Assembly (NCBI GenBank): GCA_028698405.1
Contig: JAQVDF010000168.1
Span: 1-5,359 of the forward strand
DNA length: 5,359 nt
Direction: 5' to 3'
From: Phenylobacterium sp.
GTDB taxonomy: Bacteria > Pseudomonadota > Alphaproteobacteria > Caulobacterales > Caulobacteraceae
Numbering within the stretch: position 1 is the first letter of the stretch; every line of letters starts with the position of its first letter. Both the position numbers and the translations under genes were made by a program. The notes under the pieces are model-generated. The model did not search any database and was not told the origin of the DNA. It worked only from the letters and a program-made list of their open reading frames with translations. Of this stretch, positions 1 to 5,359 are shown piece after piece.

Positions 1-11
1 TCTTCCGATCT
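1..11 (+). other. Illumina adapter remnant at sequence edge
   Basis: The first 11 bases, TCTTCCGATCT, are identical to the last 11 bases of the standard Illumina adapter end GCTCTTCCGATCT. The match ends exactly where an insert would begin, and it lies at the extreme edge of the sequence. The ctaB frame happens to stay open through it, so an annotation run to the edge would add false residues (Phe-Arg-Ser) before the genuine protein. An exact 11-base match at the first base is unlikely by chance, but read data would be needed to prove it. Confidence 0.85.
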
Positions 12-659
12 TTCTCGGTGATGTTCATGGGCATGGCGGTGGGCTGGTTCGCCGCCGGCCTGCTGGCCTTCACCATCTTCTTCTACGCCGTCGTCTACAC
101 GATGTGGCTGAAGCGCAGCACGGCGCAGAACATCGTCATCGGCGGTCTTGCGGGAGCTCTCCCGCCGGCCATCGGCTGGGCGGCGGCGGCGGGCTCGGCG
201 CCGCTGGACGCCTGGCTGCTGGTGGCCATCATCTTCTTCTGGACCCCGCCGCACTTCTGGGCCCTGTCCCTCTACACCAGCGAGGACTACGAGAAGGCCG
301 GCGTGCCGATGCTGCCGGTGGTTGCCGGCGCGGCCGCCACGCGCAAGCAGATCTTCATCTACAGCCTGATCCTGGCGCCGGTGTGCATCGCCCCGGCGCT
401 GACCGGCCTGGGCGGGGCGCTCTACCTGACGGTGGCGGCGCTCGGCGGGGCGATGTTCCTGGTGCTGGCCTGGCGGGTGCTGCGCAGCCGCGCGGGCGAC
501 GCGCCCAGCGTGCGCAACGACGACGGCCTCTACGACGTCAAGGCCGGAGCCAAGGACGCGCGCAACCTGTTCGCCTTCTCCATCCTCTACCTCGCGCTGC
601 TGTTCGCCAGCCTGCTGGCCGAACGGCTGCTCGACCTGCCGGGGCTCGTCTGGGCATGA
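12..659 (+). CDS. ctaB: Heme O synthase (protoheme IX farnesyltransferase), 5' partial
   Basis: CtaB is an inner-membrane UbiA-family prenyltransferase that transfers a farnesyl group to heme b, giving heme O, the precursor of the heme A used by aa3 oxidase. The 215 residues present are the C-terminal part. The family is usually about 300 residues, so roughly 100 are missing, including the first Asp-rich prenyl-diphosphate motif. Visible family signatures, numbered from position 12, are YTMWLKR then QNIVIGG (about 29-45), [12 protein letters not shown] (77-88) and [11 protein letters not shown] (92-102), which is the second conserved polar region. Several hydrophobic spans follow, ending in a membrane-anchored tail rich in Leu and Ala. 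The GTG at 18 and ATG at 21 are internal codons, not starts. The stop overlaps the next start as ATGA. No lesion is visible; truncation comes from the sequence edge. Confidence 0.95.
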   Translation, partial: FSVMFMGMAVGWFAAGLLAFTIFFYAVVYTMWLKRSTAQNIVIGGLAGALPPAIGWAAAAGSAPLDAWLLVAIIFFWTPPHFWALSLYTSEDYEKAGVPMLPVVAGAAATRKQIFIYSLILAPVCIAPALTGLGGALYLTVAALGGAMFLVLAWRVLRSRAGDAPSVRNDDGLYDVKAGAKDARNLFAFSILYLALLFASLLAERLLDLPGLVWA

Positions 660-808
660 GCGATCCGGCCAACGAGAGCGAACGCGAGGCCAAGGCCCGC
701 CGGGGGCGAAACATCGCCCTGGCGCTCGGCCTGCTGCTGTTCGTCGTCCTCGTCTTCCTGGTCACCATCGTCCGTCTCGGCGCCAATGTCCTCGAACGAC
801 CCCTCTAG
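656..808 (+). CDS. CoxF-like small single-span membrane protein
   Basis: This 50-residue protein starts [16 protein letters not shown]. It has a charged N-terminal segment (about residues 6-18), one long hydrophobic span (about 19-39, [20 protein letters not shown]) and a short tail ending LERPL. The basic residues before the span (RRGR) suggest the N-terminus stays in the cytoplasm, with the tail in the periplasm. Alphaproteobacterial COX clusters often carry a small membrane protein between ctaB and ctaG, called CoxF in some genomes; I assign it by position and architecture, not by a catalytic motif. Its ATG overlaps the ctaB stop by 4 nt and its last 23 nt lie inside ctaG in another frame, which implies translational coupling. 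No strong Shine-Dalgarno sequence precedes it. The function is unknown; a role in oxidase assembly is inferred from context only. Confidence 0.8.
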   Translation: MSDPANESEREAKARRGRNIALALGLLLFVVLVFLVTIVRLGANVLERPL

Positions 809-1415
809 GCTCGACGCCGTCGCCCGCCGCAACCGGCGCGTGGCCGCGATCTGCGCGGGGGCCTTCGTCCTGATGGTCGGGGCCGCCTTCGCGGCCGTGC
901 CGGCCTACCGCGCCTTCTGTCAGCTCACCGGCTTCGACGGTACGGTCAGCAGGGCCGACGCCGCTCCGACCCAGGTGCTCGACAAGACGCTGCTGATCCA
1001 CTTCGACACCAACGTCCGCGGCGACCTGCCGTGGGAGTTCAAGGCCGAGCAGACCAGCCAGACGGTGCGCATCGGCGAGACCGGCGCCGCCTTCTTCAAG
1101 GTCACCAACACCTCCGACCGGCCGATCACCGGACGGGCGGTCTACAACGTCGTGCCCGAACAGGCCGGCCCCTATTTCCGCAAGCTCGAGTGCTTCTGCT
1201 TCTCGGATCAGACGATCCAGCCTGGGCAGACAGTCGAGTTCCCGATGATCTATTTCGTCGACCCCGAGTACGCGCAGGATTTCGAGACGCGCGGCAAGGG
1301 CGAGATCACCCTTTCCTACACCTACTTCCCGAGCGCGAAGTCGAACGAGACGGCCCGACTTGAACAGTCGGCGCCGCCCTCGGCACTTGGCGGAAACGCG
1401 CGGGCAGGGCTATAG
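786..1415 (+). CDS. ctaG: Cytochrome c oxidase assembly protein CtaG (Cox11 family)
   Basis: CtaG/Cox11 is a membrane-anchored copper chaperone that delivers copper to the CuB centre of COX subunit I on the periplasmic side. The product is 209 residues, within the family range. It has a basic cytoplasmic N-terminus, one membrane span (about 19-39), then YRAFCQLTGFDGT (41-53) with the conserved juxtamembrane Cys45. The periplasmic beta-rich domain carries the copper motif CFCF at 136-139 (Cys136 and Cys138) within a typical KLECFCFSDQTIQPGQ stretch, followed by YFVDPEY (156-162) and ITLSYTYFP (174-182). All three cysteines expected for copper binding are present. The last 27 residues or so after that strand are an Ala/Ser-rich tail of no obvious function. 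The start at 786 gives the expected N-terminus and overlaps the CoxF-like gene by 23 nt. A strong Shine-Dalgarno is not visible, consistent with coupled translation. Confidence 0.97.
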   Translation: MSSNDPSRLDAVARRNRRVAAICAGAFVLMVGAAFAAVPAYRAFCQLTGFDGTVSRADAAPTQVLDKTLLIHFDTNVRGDLPWEFKAEQTSQTVRIGETGAAFFKVTNTSDRPITGRAVYNVVPEQAGPYFRKLECFCFSDQTIQPGQTVEFPMIYFVDPEYAQDFETRGKGEITLSYTYFPSAKSNETARLEQSAPPSALGGNARAGL

Positions 1416-1418
1416 CAA

Positions 1419-1434
1419 CGGCGAACAATCGCCG
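1419..1434 (+). promoter_or_regulatory. Small hairpin in the ctaG-ctaE gap
   Basis: CGGCGA (1419-1424) and TCGCCG (1429-1434) form a perfect 6-bp stem around the loop ACAA. It starts four bases after the ctaG stop codon, in the only noticeable intergenic gap of the cluster (53 nt). No run of T follows, so it is not a classical intrinsic terminator. It could protect the upstream mRNA end, tune readthrough or be incidental in GC-rich DNA. The rest of the gap is unusually A-rich for this window, which would keep the ctaE leader unstructured. Confidence 0.35.
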
Positions 1435-1453
1435 CCGGTTAAGACTAGAAAAC

Positions 1454-1457
1454 AGGA
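1454..1457 (+). promoter_or_regulatory. Weak ribosome binding site of ctaE
   Basis: AGGA sits 11 nt before the ctaE ATG in an A-rich stretch. The spacing is longer than ideal and the match is short, so this is a plausible but weak Shine-Dalgarno. It matters because ctaE is the one gene here not placed for direct coupling to its upstream neighbour. Confidence 0.4.
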
Positions 1458-1468
1458 CCTCGAGCGAC

Positions 1469-2338
1469 ATGGCCGAAGGCGTCAAGCACGACTACCACTT
1501 GGTCAACCCGAGCCCCTGGCCGCTGATCGGCTCGCTGTCGGCGACGATCATGGCCATCGGCGCCGTGATCTGGATGAAGGGCGCGTTCGGCCTTCCGGAG
1601 GGCACCGCATGGGTGTTCTTCGCCGGCCTCGCCGGCGTCCTCTACACCATGTTCGGCTGGTGGCGGGACGTGGTGAAGGAGTCCCGCGCGGGCGACCACA
1701 CCCCCGTCGTCGGCCTCGGCCTGCGCTACGGCATGGTGCTGTTCATCGCCTCCGAGGTGATGTTCTTCGTCGCCTGGTTCTGGATGTTCTTCGAGATGGC
1801 CCTCTTCAACGAGGTCCGCACCCACTCGGCGATCGAGGAAGTCCGCTCGGCCTGGGCCACCTGGCCGCCGCACGGCGTCCACACCGTGCCGCCGTGGGAG
1901 CTGCCGCTGGTCAACACCCTGATCCTGCTGCTCTCGGGCACCACGGTCACCTGGGCCCACCACGCGCTGCAGATCAACGACCGCAAGGGCGCCAAGCTGG
2001 CCCTCGGGCTGACCATCCTGCTGGGCGTGGCGTTCACCGCCATCCAGGCCTACGAGTACCACCACATCTTCTCGCACCAGTACTTCTACTCGGAGGAAGC
2101 GGCGAACGCGCGGCTGTACGGCTCGACCTTCATCATGGCGACCGGCTTCCACGGCTTCCACGTGCTGATCGGGACGCTGTTCCTGACCGTCTGCCTGATC
2201 CGCCTGATGGCCGGCCACTTCACGCCCGAGAAGCACTTCGGCTTCGAAGCGGCCGCCTGGTACTGGCACTTCGTCGACGTGGTGTGGCTGTTCCTGTTCG
2301 CCTTCATCTACGTCGTCTTCAGCGGCACGGCTCACTGA
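1469..2338 (+). CDS. ctaE: Cytochrome c oxidase subunit III
   Basis: This is the third core subunit of the aa3-type haem-copper oxidase (also named CoxC). It lies in the inner membrane, holds structural lipids and stabilises proton uptake by subunit I. The 289 residues fit the family, and seven membrane spans can be traced. Signatures include HLVNPSPWPL near the N-terminus (10-19), RYGMVLFIASEVMFF (86-100) with the conserved Glu96 of the SEVMFF motif, WPPHGVHTVPPWELPLVNT (132-150), TGFHGFHVLIGT (225-236) and the C-terminal YWHFVDVVWLFLF (265-277). The start MAEGVKHDYH matches the usual alphaproteobacterial N-terminus, with AGGA upstream. It follows ctaG after 53 nt and precedes the DUF983 gene by 8 nt. 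No frameshift or missing key residue is seen. Subunits I and II are not in the window and probably lie upstream of ctaB. Confidence 0.98.
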   Translation: MAEGVKHDYHLVNPSPWPLIGSLSATIMAIGAVIWMKGAFGLPEGTAWVFFAGLAGVLYTMFGWWRDVVKESRAGDHTPVVGLGLRYGMVLFIASEVMFFVAWFWMFFEMALFNEVRTHSAIEEVRSAWATWPPHGVHTVPPWELPLVNTLILLLSGTTVTWAHHALQINDRKGAKLALGLTILLGVAFTAIQAYEYHHIFSHQYFYSEEAANARLYGSTFIMATGFHGFHVLIGTLFLTVCLIRLMAGHFTPEKHFGFEAAAWYWHFVDVVWLFLFAFIYVVFSGTAH

Positions 2339-2346
2339 GCCGCGCC

Positions 2347-2709
2347 GTGAGTCGGCCCAATCCGCTGGCGGCGGGCCTGATGAGCCGCTGCCCCAACTGC
2401 GGGGAAGGCCCGCTCTTCGAAGGCTTTCTCAAGGTCGCCGCACGCTGCGAGGCGTGCGGCTTCGACCTCGCAAAGGCCGACTCCGGGGACGGCCCGGCCG
2501 TCTTCGTGATTCTCATCGCGGGCTTCGCCGTCTCCTTCGCCGCCCTGTTCGTGGAAGTGGCGTTCCGGCCGCCGATCTGGCTTCACCTGATCGTCTGGCT
2601 GCCCCTGACCCTGATCCTTTCGCTGGCGCTGGTGCGGCCGCTGAAGGGCGTGATGCTGGCGGCGCAGTTCGCCAACAAGGCGTCCGAAGCCGGCCGCCAC
2701 GATGTCTAG
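2347..2709 (+). CDS. DUF983 zinc-ribbon membrane protein
   Basis: The product is 120 residues if read from GTG 2347. It opens with a short N-terminus (SRPNPLAAGLMSR), then two CxxC pairs: Cys15/Cys18 (CPNCGEGPLF) and Cys34/Cys37 (CEACGFDL), a likely four-cysteine zinc ribbon. Two hydrophobic spans follow (about 51-71 and 78-97). This is the DUF983 architecture at its usual length of about 120-130 residues. The family has no established biochemical role. It commonly sits between ctaE and surf1 in alphaproteobacteria, which suggests, without proof, a link to oxidase assembly. GTG 2347 is preferred because it keeps the conserved NPLAAGL segment before the first CxxC; ATG 2380 would begin three residues before Cys15 and lose it. 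The frame stays open far upstream through ctaE, but that part is shadow sequence. The stop lies 8 nt inside surf1. Confidence 0.9.
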   Translation: MSRPNPLAAGLMSRCPNCGEGPLFEGFLKVAARCEACGFDLAKADSGDGPAVFVILIAGFAVSFAALFVEVAFRPPIWLHLIVWLPLTLILSLALVRPLKGVMLAAQFANKASEAGRHDV

Positions 2710-3415
2710 GCGCCTGCCGATCGGCCTAACCGCGGCCACTCTCGTCGCGCTCTGCATCCTGATCGGCCTCGGCGTCTGGCAGGTCCAGCGGATGGCCTGG
2801 AAGCAGGACCTCCTGGCGCGCATCGCCGCCCTCGAAGGGGCCCCGCCTACTCCCGCCGCCGAGGCTCTGGCCGCCATCGCCCGGGGCGAGGACCGCGAGT
2901 TCCACCGCGTCCGCGCCGTCTGTCCGGGTCTTTCGAAGGCTCCCTGGCTCGAGCTCTATGGCCTGCACGAAGGCCGGGCCGGCGTGCGGCTGATCTCCGC
3001 CTGCCGCCTCGAGGTCGGGCCGTACGGCTCGGTGCTCGTCGACCGTGGCTTCGTGCCGGACATGATCTCGGCGCGCCCGCCGAGGGATCCGCAGGATCAA
3101 ACGCCCGTCGTGATCGACGCGGTGATCCGCACGCCTGAAACCCCCAACGCCTTCGCAGCGGCCAACACCGAGCAGCGCTGGTTCCGCCGCGACGTGGCCG
3201 CGATGGCGAAGGCGCTCGGCGCGGAACGGCCCGCGCCGGTGTTCCTGATGGCCGAGACGTCCACCAATCCCGAGTGGGCCGGACTTACGCCCTCGCCGGT
3301 GCCGGTAGGCATCAGCAACCGTCATCTCGAATACGCCCTCACTTGGTTCGGCCTTGCCGGGGCCCTGATCGCCGTCTATGCCGCCGTGCTCTGGCGCAGA
3401 TGGAAGATGCGATGA
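2702..3415 (+). CDS. surf1: SURF1-family cytochrome c oxidase assembly protein
   Basis: SURF1 (Shy1 in yeast) is an inner-membrane factor that binds heme A and assists its insertion into COX subunit I. The 237-residue product has the family layout: an N-terminal span (about 6-26) leading into GVWQVQRMAWK (24-34), a large periplasmic domain with VDRGFVP (113-119) and RWFRRDV (159-165), and a C-terminal span preceded by NRHLEYALTWFGLAGAL (206-222), the most diagnostic segment. Paired membrane anchors and length are normal for bacterial members. Cys74 and Cys101 lie in the periplasmic domain, which is worth noting. The ATG at 2702 overlaps the DUF983 stop by 8 nt, without a clear Shine-Dalgarno, and the stop overlaps thrC as ATGA, so coupled translation is likely. 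Its position just after ctaE and DUF983 fits its assembly role. Confidence 0.96.
   Translation: MSRRLPIGLTAATLVALCILIGLGVWQVQRMAWKQDLLARIAALEGAPPTPAAEALAAIARGEDREFHRVRAVCPGLSKAPWLELYGLHEGRAGVRLISACRLEVGPYGSVLVDRGFVPDMISARPPRDPQDQTPVVIDAVIRTPETPNAFAAANTEQRWFRRDVAAMAKALGAERPAPVFLMAETSTNPEWAGLTPSPVPVGISNRHLEYALTWFGLAGALIAVYAAVLWRRWKMR
3402..3406 (+). promoter_or_regulatory. Ribosome binding site deciding the thrC start
   Basis: GGAAG lies 5 nt before ATG 3412, inside the end of surf1. It supports ATG 3412 over the in-frame ATG at 3400, which this motif would overlap, and over further upstream starts that lie in surf1 shadow sequence. Confidence 0.45.
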
Positions 3416-4803
3416 GGTACGTCTCGACGCGGGGCGGGGCCCCTGCGGTCGGTTTCGTGGATGCGGTGCTGGGCGGGCTGGCTCCCGACGGCGGTCTCTA
3501 CGTGCCGGAGGAATGGCCGAGCTTCACCCGCGAGGAGATCGCCGGCTTCGCCGGGCGGCCCTACGCCGAGGTGGCCGCCGCCGTGCTCGGCAAGTTCGCC
3601 GGAGAGGCGCTGACCGCCGACGAAGCGCTGGAGATGTGCCAGGAGGCCTACGCCAGCTTCACCCACACGGCCGTCGTGCCGCTGACCCAGCTGACGCCCA
3701 GCGTGTTCCTGGCCGAGCTGTTCCACGGGCCGAGCCTGGCGTTCAAGGATGTCGCCATGCAGCTGCTGGCGCGGCTGTACGAGCGCTTCCTGGCCAGTCA
3801 GGGCCGCTCGCAGACCATCCTCTGCGCCACTTCGGGCGACACCGGCGGGGCGGCGATCGAAGCCTTTCGCGGCCGCAAGAGCGTCAAGGTGATCGCCCTC
3901 TTCCCCGAGGGGCGGATCTCCGAGGTCCAGCGCCGGTTCATGACCACCGCGACCGAGGACAACGTCGCCTGCGTCTCCATCCAGGGCGACTTCGACGACT
4001 GCCAGGCGCTGGTGAAGCAGGCCTTCCAGGACCCGGCCCTGCGGCAGGCCGTGGACCTGTCGGGCGTCAATTCGATCAACTTCGCCCGCATCGTCGCCCA
4101 GGCGGTCTACTTCTTCACCACCGCCGTGGCGCTCGGCGCGCCCGACCGTGAGGTTTCCTACGTGGTCCCCTCGGGCAACTTCGGCGACGCCTTCGCAGGC
4201 TACGTGGCCAAGCGCATGGGCCTGCCGATCGCCCGCATCGTCGCGGCGACCAACGCGAACGACATCCTGGCGCGCGCCTTCGAGGAGGGCCGCTACGCCC
4301 GCGGGAAGATCACGCCGACCCAGTCGCCGGCGATGGACATCCAGGCCGCCTCCAACTTCGAGCGGCTCTATTTCGAGTGCGTGCGGCGCGATGCGGTCGA
4401 GACCGCGCGGGCGTTCAAGGCTTTCGCCGAGACCGGCGTCATCGACATCCCGCCCCAGGCGCTGGCGGCGATGCGCGAGTTGTTCTCCGGCTGCGGCGTG
4501 ACCGAGGCCGAGACGGCCCGGACCATGGTCGCCACGCTCAACGAGACCGGCGAGCTGATCGACCCGCACACCGCGGTCGGCGTCACCGGCTTGCGCCGGC
4601 TGGGCGCCTCGCGCGGACCGATCGTGGTCATGGCCACCGCCCATCCGGCCAAGTTCCCCGAGACGGTCACGGCGGTGACCGGAGTCGCCCCGCCGCTGCC
4701 CCGCGGCGCGGAGGACCTCGGTTCGCGGCCCGAGAAGTACGACCGCCTGGCGCCCGAGGCGGCCGCGGTGAACGCCTATGTCCGGAATTTCTCCGCTGCC
4801 TGA
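3412..4803 (+). CDS. thrC: Threonine synthase
   Basis: ThrC is a cytoplasmic PLP enzyme (fold type II) that converts O-phospho-L-homoserine to L-threonine plus phosphate, the last step of threonine synthesis. The 463 residues match the long bacterial/fungal type. It opens with the characteristic MRYVSTRGGAPAVGF and DGGLYVPEEWP (26-36). The PLP-binding lysine is Lys112 in HGPSLAFKDVAMQLL (105-119). The loops CATSGDTGGAA (138-148) and PSGNFGD (253-259) contact the PLP or substrate phosphate. TNANDIL follows, and near the C-terminus ATAHPAKFPE is also typical. Start 3412 is chosen for the conserved N-terminus and the GGAAG just upstream; starts at 3400 or 3274 only add surf1 shadow residues. Overlaps: 4 nt with surf1, and 26 nt with the peptidase gene. 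The gene has no metabolic tie to COX. No catalytic residue appears lost. Confidence 0.98.
   Translation: MRYVSTRGGAPAVGFVDAVLGGLAPDGGLYVPEEWPSFTREEIAGFAGRPYAEVAAAVLGKFAGEALTADEALEMCQEAYASFTHTAVVPLTQLTPSVFLAELFHGPSLAFKDVAMQLLARLYERFLASQGRSQTILCATSGDTGGAAIEAFRGRKSVKVIALFPEGRISEVQRRFMTTATEDNVACVSIQGDFDDCQALVKQAFQDPALRQAVDLSGVNSINFARIVAQAVYFFTTAVALGAPDREVSYVVPSGNFGDAFAGYVAKRMGLPIARIVAATNANDILARAFEEGRYARGKITPTQSPAMDIQAASNFERLYFECVRRDAVETARAFKAFAETGVIDIPPQALAAMRELFSGCGVTEAETARTMVATLNETGELIDPHTAVGVTGLRRLGASRGPIVVMATAHPAKFPETVTAVTGVAPPLPRGAEDLGSRPEKYDRLAPEAAAVNAYVRNFSAA
4767..4771 (+). promoter_or_regulatory. Ribosome binding site of the M16 peptidase gene
   Basis: GGTGA lies 6 nt before ATG 4778, within the last codons of thrC. 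It matches the 3' half of the canonical AGGAGGTGA and is well spaced, so it supports 4778 as the peptidase start. Confidence 0.45.
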
Positions 4804-5359
4804 GGACCGGCTTCCGAAGGTCCACCGTCTGGCCAACGGCGTGCGGGTGGTCTGCGACCCGATGCCGGGGCTGCAGACCCTGGCGGCGTCAGTCGTCGCC
4901 GGCCGCGGCGCCCGCTACGAGGACGCCGCACGCTGCGGCTGGTCGCACCTGATGGAGCACATGGTGTTCAAGGGCGCGGGCGGCCGCTCGGCCCAGGACA
5001 TCGTCGAGGCCATCGAGGCGGAGGGAGGCCAGATCAACGCCGCCACCGGCTACGAGCGCACCAGCTATCAGGTTCGGGCCCTGGCCGGCGGGCTGGACCT
5101 GGGCCTGGCCACCATCTCCGACCTGCTGTTCCGCCCGACTCTGTCGCCCGAGGACCTGGCCAAGGAGAAGCAGGTCATCGGCCAGGAGATCGCCGAGGCC
5201 GCGGACGATCCCGAGGACCGGGTGTTCGAGATGGCTCAGGCGGCCGCCTTCCCCGACCAGCCGCTCGGCCGGCCGATCCTGGGGACGGTGGAATCCATCG
5301 GCGCCGCCGATCCGGCGACGCTTGGCGACTGGCGCGCCCGCCTCTATCCGCCGAACGCC
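4778..5359 (+). CDS. M16 zinc metallopeptidase (processing-peptidase-like), 3' partial
   Basis: The 194 residues seen are the N-terminal catalytic half-domain of an M16 (pitrilysin-family) peptidase. They resemble the beta subunit of mitochondrial processing peptidase and its bacterial homologues, which are usually a little over 400 residues, so more than half is beyond the edge. The inverted zinc motif HxxEH is HLMEH at 57-61: His57 and His61 bind zinc and Glu60 is the catalytic base. The third ligand is probably Glu137 in KEKQVIGQEIAE, 76 residues after His61, the spacing known for yeast beta-MPP. Other family features are LANGVRVV (18-25), GRGARYED (42-49), MVFKG (62-66) and GGQINAATGYERTSYQV (83-99). 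The site is therefore expected to be active. The physiological substrate is unknown; bacterial members may degrade small peptides. It starts inside thrC (26-nt overlap), preceded by GGTGA. No stop is reached. Confidence 0.93.
   Translation, partial: MSGISPLPEDRLPKVHRLANGVRVVCDPMPGLQTLAASVVAGRGARYEDAARCGWSHLMEHMVFKGAGGRSAQDIVEAIEAEGGQINAATGYERTSYQVRALAGGLDLGLATISDLLFRPTLSPEDLAKEKQVIGQEIAEAADDPEDRVFEMAQAAAFPDQPLGRPILGTVESIGAADPATLGDWRARLYPPNA

Noticed and set aside
104..808. 234-residue plus-strand ORF covering ctaB out of frame
   Set aside because: Only its last 50 codons (656-808) form a plausible protein; the upstream part is Gly/Arg/Ala-rich shadow of ctaB.
1387..1416. Possible promoter TTGGCG, 18-nt spacer, TATAGC before ctaE
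   Set aside because: Only three of six and four of six bases match the common sigma-70-type hexamers, and it lies in the coding end of ctaG; too weak to call without transcription-start data.
1419..1440. Intrinsic terminator after ctaG
   Set aside because: The hairpin stem is only 6 bp and is not followed by a T-run; termination here would also cut off ctaE from its assembly genes.
1445..2335. 296-residue minus-strand ORF opposite ctaE
   Set aside because: Antisense shadow of ctaE; extremely charged and low in hydrophobic structure, with no recognisable motif.
3376..4836. 486-residue minus-strand ORF opposite thrC
   Set aside because: It is the antisense shadow of a strongly supported gene; GC-rich codon bias suppresses stops on the opposite strand. 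Its composition (Gly, Arg, His, Val, Asp rich) shows no domain or membrane pattern.
1..5359. Search for mobile elements, CRISPR repeats, tRNA genes or a novel defence-type system
   Set aside because: Coding is continuous with well-known housekeeping families and consistent composition; no repeats, transposase or integrase motifs, or RNA-gene signatures were seen.

Overview
The window is a compact, GC-rich (by eye about two thirds G+C), entirely plus-strand gene cluster. It encodes late steps of aa3-type cytochrome c oxidase (COX) assembly, followed by threonine synthase and an M16 zinc peptidase. Gene content, order and protein sequences point to an alphaproteobacterium. The closest match in my recollection is Caulobacterales (Caulobacter/Phenylobacterium-like), but this is inferred without a database search.

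Layout: 1-11 is an exact match to the end of an Illumina adapter, so it is probably not genomic. 12-659 is the C-terminal two thirds of ctaB (heme O synthase). 656-808 is a 50-residue single-span membrane protein at the coxF position. 786-1415 is ctaG (Cox11-type copper chaperone). 1416-1468 is the only noticeable gap; it holds a small hairpin and a weak ribosome binding site. 1469-2338 is ctaE (COX subunit III). 2347-2709 is a DUF983 zinc-ribbon membrane protein. 2702-3415 is surf1. 3412-4803 is thrC. 4778-5359 is the N-terminal part of an M16 peptidase resembling mitochondrial processing peptidase, running off the right edge.

How the genes work together: CtaB makes heme O, the precursor of heme A. 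SURF1 helps deliver heme A to subunit I. CtaG delivers copper to the CuB site of subunit I. CtaE is the third core subunit. The CoxF-like and DUF983 proteins are small membrane proteins that travel with this cluster and have no firmly established role. ThrC and the peptidase are functionally unrelated to COX but are joined to it by overlapping reading frames. Five of the seven junctions overlap (4, 23, 8, 4 and 26 nt) and one has an 8-nt gap, so one co-transcribed, translationally coupled operon is likely. Its promoter would lie upstream of the window.

I find no mobile element, CRISPR array, RNA gene or convincing terminator, and no sign of a new biological system. The points most worth checking are the adapter remnant, the easily missed small ORF, and several start sites where long out-of-frame ORFs could mislead annotation.
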